DNA of 64,000 nt from Bacteroidota bacterium (lineage in GTDB: Bacteria > Bacteroidota > Bacteroidia > 2-12-FULL-35-15): positions 248,001-312,000 of the forward strand of contig CANJYB010000001.1 in assembly GCA_947479085.1 (NCBI GenBank), in the 5' to 3' direction. The position numbers and the translations under genes were made by a program. The notes beneath the pieces are model-generated. The model ran no database searches. It worked only from the letters and a program-made list of their open reading frames with translations, and had not been told where the DNA came from. Positions 10,384-20,816 of this stretch are shown in pieces (position 1 is the stretch's first letter; each line of letters starts with the position of its first letter).

Positions 10384-11304
10384 TTATTCTTTTATTTTTT
10401 TTATCCATTTTGCCACCGTGGGCAGGTTGTTTTTTTTCACCTGTAAATATACATAATCTTTTGCTCCGAACTTATTATAAAATTGTGCAACTGAGTCTAC
10501 AGACGAGCCACCAAAGTCAAGTTGATACTTTTTCTGTGAATTCTGTAATATAAAATAATCAATTAACAAATACATTGCCCCTTTCGCTTTTCCATTATCA
10601 GTTAACCCGTTTTTCAGGTAAGTAAAGGTGGAATCATTAAACATAAAAAATGCAGCAGCACATAATTCATCGCCATCATACACTGCAAACGATTGACCTT
10701 TTTTGTTTTTAAGGCAGGCATTCATTAGCTTAATTAATAGGACATAATCATTCGGTTTAAATATTTCCAATTCGCCTCCTTTAGTTGTTTTAAATAGGTT
10801 CACAATTTTTTCAGGCTCTATATCAGGGCGTATTTTTAAACCCGATTTAATTGCTTTTTTAATATTCCTCCGGGTATTCTCCGAGTAGTTTTTTACAATT
10901 GTTTCATAAGAAGTTTTCAGGTCTAATAACTGAAATCGTTTTTCTTTCTTCTCAATTCCATTAACCTCAAAGGAATTTGTTTCATGCAAACAGAATTCAA
11001 TGTATTTGAATTTGGAAGGAATAGAATCAAAAAAATCATTTACCAGTTTGGAGGTAATTTTAAGATTTGTATAAACACCAAAGTAACGTGTAAAAAAAGG
11101 CTGATAGATATAATTGATTTTATATTTTGATTTGGTTGCTAATGGAAAAACAGCTTCATAATCATTTAATATTAATGCCGACCAATCATCTGCCACTACA
11201 TCTAAATACCATGAATAAATAAATATACAGGCATTTGAACTGTTGTCAATGCATTTGTCCCATTTTTGTTTATTAATGTTTTTATGTTCGGTGTATGTTA
11301 TCAT
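10384..11304 (-). CDS. GNAT/FemAB-like acyltransferase
   Basis: TRRNIKKAIKSGLKIR, AVYDGDELCAAAFFMFNDSTFTYLKNG, LDFGGSSVDSVAQFYNKFGA resemble FemAB-like GNAT proteins. Confidence 0.65.
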   Translation of the reverse strand: MITYTEHKNINKQKWDKCIDNSSNACIFIYSWYLDVVADDWSALILNDYEAVFPLATKSKYKINYIYQPFFTRYFGVYTNLKITSKLVNDFFDSIPSKFKYIEFCLHETNSFEVNGIEKKEKRFQLLDLKTSYETIVKNYSENTRRNIKKAIKSGLKIRPDIEPEKIVNLFKTTKGGELEIFKPNDYVLLIKLMNACLKNKKGQSFAVYDGDELCAAAFFMFNDSTFTYLKNGLTDNGKAKGAMYLLIDYFILQNSQKKYQLDFGGSSVDSVAQFYNKFGAKDYVYLQVKKNNLPTVAKWIKKIKE

Positions 11305-12296
11305 TTGTTCTTTTGAAACATTTTTGAATAGGTGGTAAAGTTATGTTTCATTTTATTCTTTTCAACAAACTCTTCCAGTTTCTGAATAGAATACCTGGAT
11401 AGGGCTTTTGGATGACCTATTACAACCATGTTGTCAAACTTCTTCTTTTTCAATTTCCTGACCGCCCTGTCTAAAAGATGTGCATTATACCCATCTACAC
11501 ATACAGTGCAATCAGTGTATTGTGTCAGCATCTTTTTTCTTTGACCCGGTGCGGGCATTGCTCTTCCATCACCTAAGGGTTTATGCAAATAAGGATTTTT
11601 CCTTCCAAGCAAAAAAAGCTTCCAGAAAAACAAAGGAGAATTTCTGATTGAGCTTATCGGCACTTCAGTAAAGTATCCATTGGTGTTTTCAATTTCGGGC
11701 TCATCTTCAAATTGGTAGATATCTTTATCAGGAGCATTTCTGAAATCGTAACTATAGTTTTCTGAAACATAAAAACCTTTTCTGAAAACACTACTATCAA
11801 CAGTAATATTATTTTTCTGAAAAGCCTTTTTAAGTTTACGGAAAGGTTGCAAACACCATCCACCTGCACGATAAGTAAAAATTTCTTTACCGGTTAAGTC
11901 AGTCAATACTTTTTTGTATTTAGTAACTATAGCTTCTATTTCCGGTTCGTTAAAATCTATTAGCTTATATCTTCTTACATCAATTATCCATCTCTCTCCA
12001 TTGTAATAACTATCCTCCCAATGCGGGTGAATATGCAATTGCACATCATGGCCTGAATGAGATAAATATTTTATTTGGTCAGTTATGGCAGTATAGTCTT
12101 TCTCTAATTGAGGAAATTGTTTTCGGTATTCATCAAGCTTTAAAATAAAACCACAATCAACAAAAAAGCAAAATCGAACATCATGTTTTTCTGCGATTCG
12201 AATTAGTTCAGAAGTAGGGTAGAGGATACATTTATCTACTGTTCCATGGTTTTCACCAAAGTAAATTTCATAATCCAGGGTAATATAAATGTTCAT
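11301..12296 (-). CDS. NodB-homology / polysaccharide deacetylase-like protein
   Basis: ITLDYEIYFG, CFFVDCGF, GHDVQLHIHPHWEDS, FTYRAGGWCLQP; 4-nt overlap with the next gene. Confidence 0.7.
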   Translation of the reverse strand: MNIYITLDYEIYFGENHGTVDKCILYPTSELIRIAEKHDVRFCFFVDCGFILKLDEYRKQFPQLEKDYTAITDQIKYLSHSGHDVQLHIHPHWEDSYYNGERWIIDVRRYKLIDFNEPEIEAIVTKYKKVLTDLTGKEIFTYRAGGWCLQPFRKLKKAFQKNNITVDSSVFRKGFYVSENYSYDFRNAPDKDIYQFEDEPEIENTNGYFTEVPISSIRNSPLFFWKLFLLGRKNPYLHKPLGDGRAMPAPGQRKKMLTQYTDCTVCVDGYNAHLLDRAVRKLKKKKFDNMVVIGHPKALSRYSIQKLEEFVEKNKMKHNFTTYSKMFQKNK

Positions 12297-12305
12297 GCTT
12301 ATTTT

Positions 12306-13199
12306 CTAATTTCCGAAAGGTGTATACATGGTAATACCTTTTTCATTATAATTTTTTATCATTACTTCAAGCATTATATTGGCATCAATTAACATACTTT
12401 GAGCTTCGCCAATTAATCCGTTTACTAAAACTCCTTCTTTTTCAAACATCGGTTTTAATGCATCGCAATTGCGTTTAGCCGAATATTCCGGGTTGTGTAC
12501 TTTTGTTTTTACTAATGATTTATTTCCTTTTTCATCAGTCATTTCTATTTCAAATATTTTTGCATCGTAAACAGGAAACTTAAAATCTACTGCATCTTCC
12601 AATGTATGAAGATTGGTACATGCTCCATTTAATGTTGTCCCAAGCATTAATATCTTTCCATTCATTGAGCATAATTTCCTGAAAGGTGAATTTTCATTGT
12701 AGGGTGTCAACTGATCATAATGAGTATTAGTATAATATTCGGCCAGCCTTCCTTTAGCACAAACAGAATCAGTAGGATGAAAGCTACGAAATACATTGGT
12801 TGATTTCCTGAAACATTCTGTAATTATTCCCATTTGTGATGGAGTATTTTTAATATCAAAGTAAGGATGTTCTTCAAGGTAGGTTTTATTCCTTCCCTTT
12901 GCACTAAATGATGGAAACAAAAGAGTTCCACCTTCACCAACAGTTTCAGATAGTGCGTTTATAACAGTTTCAGCGCCCCCTTCCACAAATCCAATCTTAC
13001 TCATACTACTGTGAACTAAAACGGAATCACCATTTTTAATTCCAATTTTTTTAAAATCATCAACTAGTGTTTGTTTGGAAATTCCTAAGTCATTCTTCTG
13101 TTGGTCTTGTAATTGTTTTTTTCTTTGTTTCTTTTTTACTTTTTTCCCCCATTCCAACAAAAATTCAGGAGAATACTTTAAAATAAATTGTTTAATCAT
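12306..13199 (-). CDS. AAC(3)-fold N-acetyltransferase family protein
   Basis: GDSVLVHSSMSKIGFVEGGAETVINAL, GTLLFPSFS, FHPTDSVCAKG, MLGTTLNGACTNLHTLED. Confidence 0.8.
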   Translation of the reverse strand: MIKQFILKYSPEFLLEWGKKVKKKQRKKQLQDQQKNDLGISKQTLVDDFKKIGIKNGDSVLVHSSMSKIGFVEGGAETVINALSETVGEGGTLLFPSFSAKGRNKTYLEEHPYFDIKNTPSQMGIITECFRKSTNVFRSFHPTDSVCAKGRLAEYYTNTHYDQLTPYNENSPFRKLCSMNGKILMLGTTLNGACTNLHTLEDAVDFKFPVYDAKIFEIEMTDEKGNKSLVKTKVHNPEYSAKRNCDALKPMFEKEGVLVNGLIGEAQSMLIDANIMLEVMIKNYNEKGITMYTPFGN

Positions 13200-13214
13200 T
13201 ATTTCTTAGACATA

Positions 13215-14519
13215 TTATTTTACTGCATACTCAACCATCTCCTCGTACACCGCACGCCAACCTAACCATAGTTTCTGATTGTTAATCGTGTCATTATGCC
13301 ATAAACTCATAAATACACCATTCACCGCTTTTACTTCATCAATTAATGGTTTTATTTTCAGCATGGCATCTTCAGGATGTACCTTCATATAATATTTTAG
13401 TGTGCCTTCCATAATTGCGAACGGATGGATTTTAAGTTTTGTTTCCATCTCCATATCTAAATCATAAAAATTAAATGGTGTGCAAATACTTGCCCTGAAT
13501 CCAACTTGGGAAGCAAACCCCATTGTGTAATCATCAGTAATGTCTATATCTATTAGATTTCGGTAAGTTTCAGGTAAAGTTAATTTTAAAAAGTGTTGAC
13601 GACTTTTTGTTACTTCCCGATGTAATACTTTTGCAAGCCGGTTTACTTCTTTTTTTAATTGTGCTTTGCTTTTATTGGAGCCATAAGATGGATGAATTCC
13701 GATTTCGGCATAGTCACCAAGCATTTTAATTAACGACTGAAAACGTTTACTTTCAATAGGTAAATTTTTGTCGTTAACCCCGTAATCACCAAGCAGAAAA
13801 AAGTAAATACTCTTGAAATTATATTTTTTTAAAATAGCTAACTGGAAATCGTAAGTATCATAAGGGTCTTTTTCTAATCCCATTAATACCCTGTTTCTTT
13901 CTTTAATTTCCTTAAAATCGAAAGTAGAAAGAGATTTTAAATAGCCACCGATACTACGTGTAAAACCCTTTTCACGATAGGCATATGCATTGTCAATATC
14001 TATTGTGGAAATGAATTCATACTTTTTCTGAGGAAAAAATAAATCAGGGTACTTTTTCAGAAGTAAATCTTTTACCCATCCTGCCCAGATATTCACTACA
14101 GGTTTACTTAAAAAATTATTTAAAAAGGCCAAGCTGTCTTTTGCCTCAAAACGATCGTGTTCATCCCTGATGTGGGGAAGGTACTCTTCATAACGGGATA
14201 CAAGGTAAAATGAAGCAGCAAATACATCAAATGGTAAGCCCGAAGCTTTACCGGTAGCATAAAATACTTTATTTGAATTGAATTCAAAAACAGAAATGTT
14301 TTGCTCATTAATGCCCGTTTCGAATAAAAGATTTCTTGAAATGAAAAACAATTCATCCTCTAATGGGTTGTTGGTATAACTCAGTTTGGCACTTCCATGT
14401 TTTTTAAATTCATCTGCATCATTTGTTAAAGCAAAATCAATTCCCAGAATATCCTTGAATATTAAGTTAAAGATGTACTTATTACGGTGAGTAATTTTAT
14501 GTGTATAGATTAGGAGCAT
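13215..14519 (-). CDS. Polysaccharide deacetylase family protein (DUF7033-like N-terminus)
   Basis: FDVFAASFYLVSRYEEYLP, FISTIDIDNAYAYREKG, EIGIHPSYGSNKSKAQLKKE, FMSLWHND. Confidence 0.75.
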   Translation of the reverse strand: MLLIYTHKITHRNKYIFNLIFKDILGIDFALTNDADEFKKHGSAKLSYTNNPLEDELFFISRNLLFETGINEQNISVFEFNSNKVFYATGKASGLPFDVFAASFYLVSRYEEYLPHIRDEHDRFEAKDSLAFLNNFLSKPVVNIWAGWVKDLLLKKYPDLFFPQKKYEFISTIDIDNAYAYREKGFTRSIGGYLKSLSTFDFKEIKERNRVLMGLEKDPYDTYDFQLAILKKYNFKSIYFFLLGDYGVNDKNLPIESKRFQSLIKMLGDYAEIGIHPSYGSNKSKAQLKKEVNRLAKVLHREVTKSRQHFLKLTLPETYRNLIDIDITDDYTMGFASQVGFRASICTPFNFYDLDMEMETKLKIHPFAIMEGTLKYYMKVHPEDAMLKIKPLIDEVKAVNGVFMSLWHNDTINNQKLWLGWRAVYEEMVEYAVK

Positions 14520-14521
14520 GT

Positions 14522-15676
14522 TTATTTAATGTTCTCTATTATTTGTTCACAAATAAATTCTGCAGCTTTTCCATCACCAAATAGGTCTGGAAAATCAAGT
14601 TTGTTTTTTTGGGAAAAGTGATTAAACGCTTCAACAATTTTATTTTCATCGGCATCGGCCAGTATTGCCGAACCACAGGCAACAAGTTCACTCCATTCGG
14701 TTTCAGTACGCAGAATAATGCATGGTTTATGAAAAAAGAAAGCTTCTTTTTGAACCCCGCCAGAGTCCGTCATTATCAGGGTAGCATTTTTTTCTAATTC
14801 TATCATTTCCAAAAATGAAACAGGGGCAATAATCTTTATGTATTCGCTTGTTTTAATTTTGCTGTATAATTCAGGAAAAAGATTTTGAGCTAACAACTTT
14901 GATGTTCTGGGATGTAATGGAATAATTATTTTTATTTTGTTTTCGGTTGCAATAGTATTCATTGCATTGAATAATTTATTTAACCTTAAGGGTTCATCAG
15001 TATTATTATTTCGATGAATAGTAGCAAGAATAAAATCAGAATTCTCTAAATTGTTGTCTTTTAAAAAAGTTGTCTTTTTTTCTGAAAGGGTTGAGAAAAA
15101 AAGACTGTTATCATACATCACATCTCCACAATGAAAAATCCTTGGATTATCAATTGAATATGGGGGGATATTATTTTCAGGAAAGCCTTCTTTTAACAAA
15201 TTGTTATATCCGGTTTTTGTAGGTGAAAAAAGAAGTGTTGAAACATGATCGCACATAATCCGATTAATTTCCTCCGGCATGGATTTATTAAATGACCGCA
15301 AACCTGCTTCGATATGAATAATGGGTATATGAACTTTAGATGCAGCTATTGCTCCCGCCAAAGTTGAATTCGTATCTCCATAAACAATAACACATTTTGG
15401 TTTTTCCTTTAACAAGATTTCTTCAATTCCTTCAATCATTGAAGCTGTTTGTTTTCCATGAGTTCCGGAGCCAACATTCAAATGATAATTTGGATTAGGA
15501 ATCTCTAATTCATCAAAAAATACCTGAGACATATTATCATCATAATGTTGGTTGGTATGAATTATTACTTCATTTATCTTATCAGCAAATTTATTTTTAA
15601 TCGATCTGCTTATTGCGGCAGCCTTGATAATTTGTGGACGAGCTCCTATTATGGTCAGTATTTTTAGTTTATGCAT
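14522..15676 (-). CDS. wecB: UDP-N-acetylglucosamine 2-epimerase (non-hydrolyzing)
   Basis: GARPQIIKAA, VYGDTNSTLAGAIAA, HIEAGLRSFNKSMPEEINR, TDSGGVQKEAFF. Confidence 0.93.
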   Translation of the reverse strand: MHKLKILTIIGARPQIIKAAAISRSIKNKFADKINEVIIHTNQHYDDNMSQVFFDELEIPNPNYHLNVGSGTHGKQTASMIEGIEEILLKEKPKCVIVYGDTNSTLAGAIAASKVHIPIIHIEAGLRSFNKSMPEEINRIMCDHVSTLLFSPTKTGYNNLLKEGFPENNIPPYSIDNPRIFHCGDVMYDNSLFFSTLSEKKTTFLKDNNLENSDFILATIHRNNNTDEPLRLNKLFNAMNTIATENKIKIIIPLHPRTSKLLAQNLFPELYSKIKTSEYIKIIAPVSFLEMIELEKNATLIMTDSGGVQKEAFFFHKPCIILRTETEWSELVACGSAILADADENKIVEAFNHFSQKNKLDFPDLFGDGKAAEFICEQIIENIK

Positions 15677-15694
15677 TTTAGCCCTTTTCTTTAC

Positions 15695-16393
15695 TTATAA
15701 TATTCCTTCATCTGCAAAACTATAATATCCCGAATCTGTGATAATCAAATGGTCAACCAATGGTATTTCCATTATTTTACCAGCCTCTTTTATACTTCTT
15801 GTAATTTTTATATCTGCCTCACTTGGTTTCATGTTTCCGGATGGATGATTGTGACAAATTATTATGGTACTTGCATAATGTTCAATAGCCGTTTTGAAAA
15901 TTATTTTTGTGTCCACTACCGTACCTGTAACTCCTCCGCGACTTATTAATTCTTTCTTAATTACAGCATTTGCCCTGTTTAAAATCAGCATCCAGAACTC
16001 TTCATGGGGTAAATCTAAAAAGGAAGACTTCATTATTTCAAAAGCATCTTTACTTGTTATGATTTTTTCGCGTTTTAAAGTTTCCGTTTCTTTCCTTCTT
16101 CTTCCTAACTCCAATGCAGCTATAATGCTTATTGCCTTTGCTTCTCCTATTCCTTTGAACTTTATTAATTCCTGAACGGATAATTTTCCTAATTCATTCA
16201 GGTTATTTCCTGTGCTTGATAATATGCGTTTTGATAATTCTACTGCAGTTTCGTCCTTGCTTCCGGATCCAATTAAAATGGCTATCAACTCGGCTTCGGT
16301 AAGAACATGCCTTCCTTTACCCAATAGTTTTTCACGGGGTCTGTCTTCTTCCGCCCATGATTTTATTCCGAAAGGTTGTTTATTATCTTCCAT
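15695..16393 (-). CDS. radC: RadC-family (JAB/MPN) DNA repair-associated protein
   Basis: KGIGEAKAISIIAALELGRR, HNHPSGNMKPSEADIKIT, DHLIITDSGYYSFADEG. Confidence 0.93.
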   Translation of the reverse strand: MEDNKQPFGIKSWAEEDRPREKLLGKGRHVLTEAELIAILIGSGSKDETAVELSKRILSSTGNNLNELGKLSVQELIKFKGIGEAKAISIIAALELGRRRKETETLKREKIITSKDAFEIMKSSFLDLPHEEFWMLILNRANAVIKKELISRGGVTGTVVDTKIIFKTAIEHYASTIIICHNHPSGNMKPSEADIKITRSIKEAGKIMEIPLVDHLIITDSGYYSFADEGIL

Positions 16394-16415
16394 AGTTTTA
16401 GAGTTTATAAAGGTA

Positions 16416-16475
16416 ATAAAAATTCATAAAAAAAGTCCCCCGAATCATCGGGGGACTTTTTTTATGAATTTTTAT
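16416..16475. terminator. Perfect 28-nt-arm inverted repeat with 4-nt loop; intrinsic terminator downstream of rpsT
   Basis: ATAAAAATTCATAAAAAAAGTCCCCCGA-ATCA-TCGGGGGACTTTTTTTATGAATTTTTAT, arms exactly complementary. Confidence 0.9.
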
Positions 16476-16488
16476 AATTGCTACTTAA

Positions 16489-16746
16489 TTATTTTTTAAG
16501 TGCATTTACTCTTTTTGTCAATTTTGATTTCAAATTAGCTGCTTTGTTTTTGTGAATAACATTTTTCTTAGCCAATTTATCAACCATAGCAATAACTTTA
16601 GGAAGTTTAGTAGAAGCAGATTTTTTACTTTCGTCTTCTCTTAAATCTTTCATTGCATTACGCATTGTTTTTGCCTGGTAACGATTTGTAAGTCTTTTAG
16701 CATCGTTAGAACGAATTCTTTTGATACTCGATTTGTGATTTGCCAT
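16489..16746 (-). CDS. rpsT: 30S ribosomal protein S20
   Basis: [33 protein letters not shown]...[16 protein letters not shown]. Confidence 0.95.
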   Translation of the reverse strand: MANHKSSIKRIRSNDAKRLTNRYQAKTMRNAMKDLREDESKKSASTKLPKVIAMVDKLAKKNVIHKNKAANLKSKLTKRVNALKK

Positions 16747-16821
16747 TGTATTTTATTTGTTTTTATTAAAAAAAGTTAATCAAATTATTTTTCGATTAGC
16801 CCTTGTATCTACTACTTTTAG

Positions 16822-16893
16822 TAGCCCGTAGGGGAATCGAACCCCTCTTTCCAGGATGAAAACCTGGCGTCCTAACCCCTAGACGAACGGGCC
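16822..16893 (-). tRNA. tRNA-Glu (anticodon TTC)
   Basis: Reverse complement GGCCCGTTCGTCTAGGGGTTAGGACGCCAGGTTTTCATCCTGGAAAGAGGGGTTCGATTCCCCTACGGGCTA folds as a cloverleaf; anticodon loop TTTTCAT. Confidence 0.95.
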
Positions 16894-16977
16894 CAAATGT
16901 GTCCCCTTATTTTTTGGGAGTGCAAATGTAGATTAAAATTTGAATGTAGCAAAACTTTTTTCACTATTTCCTCAATT

Positions 16978-17670
16978 TTAAGCAAAATCGTCATTATCGG
17001 CCTGAAAACGGAAACCTAACCTTTTTCCTGTTTTTATCTGCATTCCTTCACTTGCAGTTTGCATATCTGCCACCGATATTTCTTTAATTGAATCAAATGG
17101 AGGAGTAAATAAATCGAAATTTAGACAATATAGAATAGTCGACTCAAGTACTGATTTTATTGCTTCTTCATCAATTATTGAGTGAATGAAATCATTATAT
17201 AAAAAACCTAATTGTCTTTTGCCTTCAACAAAATAATGGTTCTCATTATTAACAAAAATTCGACCGATTACATATCCGGAATCGTTCACTCTATTATACG
17301 TAAAGGAATCATTCAGAAAGTTGTAGATATTAATAATTCCGCAAAATGACCTCATATGTTCCTCTTTTACATAAGAACTTTTCCAAATGTTATGAGATTT
17401 ATCAAATTCAAAAATGTTTGTATGCATATTAAAAATAAGAAGGTCACCTGCCACGCGCAACTCAAATTCAAAGGCCCCCTTTTCTTTATAATCAATTATT
17501 ACTCGTTTATCAATAGCCGTGGCTTCTTTCTTTAAATCAGCCGCTACTTGTTTTGCTGTTGACTTGAATAGATTAAAAGCATGAAGTGTATTGGCATATA
17601 CATCCTGCTTGAGACTTGATTTTTCTTTAAGAGTTTTTATTATCAACTCTCTGGGCGTTAATTTTTCCAT
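16978..17670 (-). CDS. Conserved hypothetical protein
   Basis: Full-length 230-aa ORF with coding character, adjacent to proS; no family recognised. Confidence 0.7.
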   Translation of the reverse strand: MEKLTPRELIIKTLKEKSSLKQDVYANTLHAFNLFKSTAKQVAADLKKEATAIDKRVIIDYKEKGAFEFELRVAGDLLIFNMHTNIFEFDKSHNIWKSSYVKEEHMRSFCGIINIYNFLNDSFTYNRVNDSGYVIGRIFVNNENHYFVEGKRQLGFLYNDFIHSIIDEEAIKSVLESTILYCLNFDLFTPPFDSIKEISVADMQTASEGMQIKTGKRLGFRFQADNDDFA

Positions 17671-17682
17671 TATAATTTTCGT

Positions 17683-19155
17683 TTAATATGCTCTGGCAAA
17701 AACAACTTTTTGTACTGAAGGTTTGCCGCTATATATGCAGGTTCCTTGTTCCTGTTTATTACTTAAAGGAATACATCGTATGGTCGCTTTCGTTTCTTCT
17801 TTAATTTTTTGCTCTGTTTCGCTTGTTCCATCCCAATGAGCCATAACAAAACCTGGAGTTTCTTCAAGAATTCTCTTAAATTCATCGAAAGTGTCAGCAT
17901 TGTATGTTTTTGTTTCGCGCATGGCCAATGCTTTTTGAAACAGGTTATCCTGTATTTGCTGAAGCAGATGTTCTATCTTGTTTTCAATATCAGCCTGTTG
18001 AAGGGTTTCTTTCTCCATGGTATCTCTTCTTGCAACTTCAACAGTTCCATTTTCAAGGTCCCTTGCACCAATTGCAATTCGAACAGGCACTCCTTTTAAT
18101 TCGTATTCAGCAAATTTCCAACCTGGACGTTGGTTGTCCCTGTTATCATATTTTACTGAAATACCCTTTGCTTCCATAGCCTTTTTCATTTTTGCTACCA
18201 CTTCGTTAATTTGGGCTAATTGTTCCTCTCCTTTATATATAGGAACAATAACTACCTGAAAAGGTGCTAACTTTGGAGGTAAAACTAATCCTTTATCATC
18301 TGAATGGGACATAATTAAAGCCCCCATCAAACGGGTGGAAACACCCCAGGAAGTGGCCCAGACAAAATCTTGTTTCCCTTCTTTGTTTGCAAACTTTACG
18401 TCAAATGCTTTAGCGAAATTCTGTCCAAGGAAATGAGAAGTTCCAGCTTGTAAAGCTTTGCCATCCTGCATTAATGCTTCTATGCAATAAGTTTCTATTG
18501 CTCCCGCAAAGCGCTCGTTGGCTGTTTTTATTCCTTTTATCACCGGCATAGCCATAAATTGTTCAGCAAAATCAGCATATACATTTAACATTTGTTCTGT
18601 TTCGGAAACTGCTTCTTGAGGAGTAGCGTGTGCAGTATGTCCTTCCTGCCATAAAAATTCGGTGGTTCTTAAAAATAATCGCGTCCGCATTTCCCAACGA
18701 ACTACATTGGCCCACTGATTAATAAGCAATGGTAAGTCACGGTAAGATTGTATCCAACCTCTGTAAGTATTCCATATAATGGTTTCGGAAGTAGGGCGAA
18801 CTATTAATTCTTCATCCAGTTTGGCTGTTTCATCTACTACAACACTTCCATCAGGCGCAGTTTTTAGCCGATAATGGGTTACAACAGCACATTCCTTTGC
18901 GAATCCTTCTACATGGCTGGCTTCTTTACTGAAAAAAGATTTAGGTATAAACAAAGGGAAGTAAGCATTTACGTGGCCAGTGTCCTTAAACATCTTGTCC
19001 AAAGCCTGCTGCATTTTTTCCCAGATAGCATATCCATAAGGTTTAATAACCATACACCCTTTAACCGCAGAATGTTCCGCCAAATCAGCTTTTACAACCA
19101 ATTCGTTGTACCATTCTGAATAATTCTCCTCACGGGTTGATAATTCCTTGCTCAT
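17683..19155 (-). CDS. proS: Prolyl-tRNA synthetase (short, archaeal/eukaryotic-type)
   Basis: [57 protein letters not shown]-terminal ARAY. Confidence 0.95.
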   Translation of the reverse strand: MSKELSTREENYSEWYNELVVKADLAEHSAVKGCMVIKPYGYAIWEKMQQALDKMFKDTGHVNAYFPLFIPKSFFSKEASHVEGFAKECAVVTHYRLKTAPDGSVVVDETAKLDEELIVRPTSETIIWNTYRGWIQSYRDLPLLINQWANVVRWEMRTRLFLRTTEFLWQEGHTAHATPQEAVSETEQMLNVYADFAEQFMAMPVIKGIKTANERFAGAIETYCIEALMQDGKALQAGTSHFLGQNFAKAFDVKFANKEGKQDFVWATSWGVSTRLMGALIMSHSDDKGLVLPPKLAPFQVVIVPIYKGEEQLAQINEVVAKMKKAMEAKGISVKYDNRDNQRPGWKFAEYELKGVPVRIAIGARDLENGTVEVARRDTMEKETLQQADIENKIEHLLQQIQDNLFQKALAMRETKTYNADTFDEFKRILEETPGFVMAHWDGTSETEQKIKEETKATIRCIPLSNKQEQGTCIYSGKPSVQKVVFARAY

Positions 19156-19280
19156 AATCTAATTTTTGTGGTATAGTATTTGTAATTTTGCATTAATAAT
19201 GGACAAAATTAGAAAATAAACCTTTTGTTTATCGGTTTGTCAAAGGAATATAAAAATCAGCTTACAAAAAAATAAATAAA

Positions 19281-20798
19281 ATGAAAACCACATTAGTAAT
19301 TTCAGCCCTTGCAATTATCGCTTTAGCTTCGTGCAGCACATCTAAAGATGGCGCTTCTACTAAGTATAACGATGATATTTATTACTCTTCAAAAGATGCT
19401 GCTGCGGATAAAGAAAAGCAAAAACTGGAAGCGGAGAATAAAAAGCTAAGAGAAGAAAATGAGCGAAAATCAGCTCAACTAGAAGAATATGCAAGAAATC
19501 AAAGTAATAATGATCAGGGTTCAGAAAATAAAACAAAGACTGTAAAAACTGCTCCTCAAGGAAAAAGCAGTAATCCAGATGACTATGATTATTACGACCC
19601 TAATCAAAGCAATTCATCTTCTTCCACTACTGCTGATGGAAATGGAACTACTTACAATAATACAACCAACAATTATTATGATAAACCGTTTAATTACGAT
19701 GATTATTATGATGATGAGTATGCGGTTCGTTTAAGACGTTTCCATAACCCTGTTAACAGTTATGGGTATTATGATGATTATTACACCAATTCCTATTGGT
19801 ATAATAGCAACCATTATTATTATGGTTCTTCTGTGTATATGGGTTATAATTTCTGGGGACCTAGTTATTATGCCTATTCCTATTATCCAAGCATGTATAT
19901 GTATTCGAGCATGGGTTGGGGATACGACCCTTATTACAGCCCTTATGGATATTACGGTTACAATGCTTACAATCCTTATGGGTATTATGGATATAACCCT
20001 TACGGTTATAACTCATACGGGTATGGTAATGGTGGATATTGCGGTGGTGGTTACAGTAATAATTATTTCAACAGTTATGATGGAAACAGCTATCATTATG
20101 GACCAAGAGGGAACAACAGTGGTGCTGGCGGAAGCGGACGTGCTACCGTTCAACCTACTTTAGCAAGTAAGTATATTGCAACAGTGGAAGCAGAAACCCA
20201 TAAGCCGTTTGCAGAAACTAAAGGAAGAACGACTAATCCTCATTTGCAAAACACTACGGTAAATGATTATATATCTAAACCTAATCGTATTAATTACTCT
20301 GAATATTCAAAACCAACAAATAGTGTTTCTGAAATCAGAGATAACAGCAAACCCGTTAATAATGTAAATACTGATAAACCAAGAGAACATGCCCAGGACT
20401 ATTATCAGGGTAAGCCTGTGCGAGGACAAAACTCTAATAATGCTATCCAGTATAACGAACAAAAGCCCAACAACCAGCAGGCACAACCCAGAAATGAGAA
20501 ACCGCGATACGAGCAGCCAAGAAATGAACAAACTCAACCACGTAACGAGCAAGTGCAGCCACGAAATGAACAGCCGAGAAACGAACAATCGGTGCCAAGA
20601 AACCAGCAGTCGCAACCTCGAACAGAACGACCAAGAGAAAATAATTCCCAGGCTGTTCAGCAACATTATTCCGAACCTAGAAGCAATACTCAACCTTCAA
20701 ACGGAAACAGCGGAGGCGGCAGTATGAGAAGCAGTTCTCCTTCATCGGGTGGCAGTAGCGCGCCCTCTCATAGTTCCGGTAGCGGAAAGAGAAGATAA
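19281..20798 (+). CDS. Low-complexity lipoprotein: coiled coil, Tyr/Asn/Gly-rich segment, PRNEQ repeats, Ser/Gly-rich tail
   Basis: Signal peptide with lipobox (ALASCSTS); YYGYNPYGYNSYGYG-type region; QPRNEQ-type repeats. Confidence 0.8.
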   Translation: MKTTLVISALAIIALASCSTSKDGASTKYNDDIYYSSKDAAADKEKQKLEAENKKLREENERKSAQLEEYARNQSNNDQGSENKTKTVKTAPQGKSSNPDDYDYYDPNQSNSSSSTTADGNGTTYNNTTNNYYDKPFNYDDYYDDEYAVRLRRFHNPVNSYGYYDDYYTNSYWYNSNHYYYGSSVYMGYNFWGPSYYAYSYYPSMYMYSSMGWGYDPYYSPYGYYGYNAYNPYGYYGYNPYGYNSYGYGNGGYCGGGYSNNYFNSYDGNSYHYGPRGNNSGAGGSGRATVQPTLASKYIATVEAETHKPFAETKGRTTNPHLQNTTVNDYISKPNRINYSEYSKPTNSVSEIRDNSKPVNNVNTDKPREHAQDYYQGKPVRGQNSNNAIQYNEQKPNNQQAQPRNEKPRYEQPRNEQTQPRNEQVQPRNEQPRNEQSVPRNQQSQPRTERPRENNSQAVQQHYSEPRSNTQPSNGNSGGGSMRSSSPSSGGSSAPSHSSGSGKRR

Positions 20799-20816
20799 TT
20801 TTTAAATTTCAATAAA

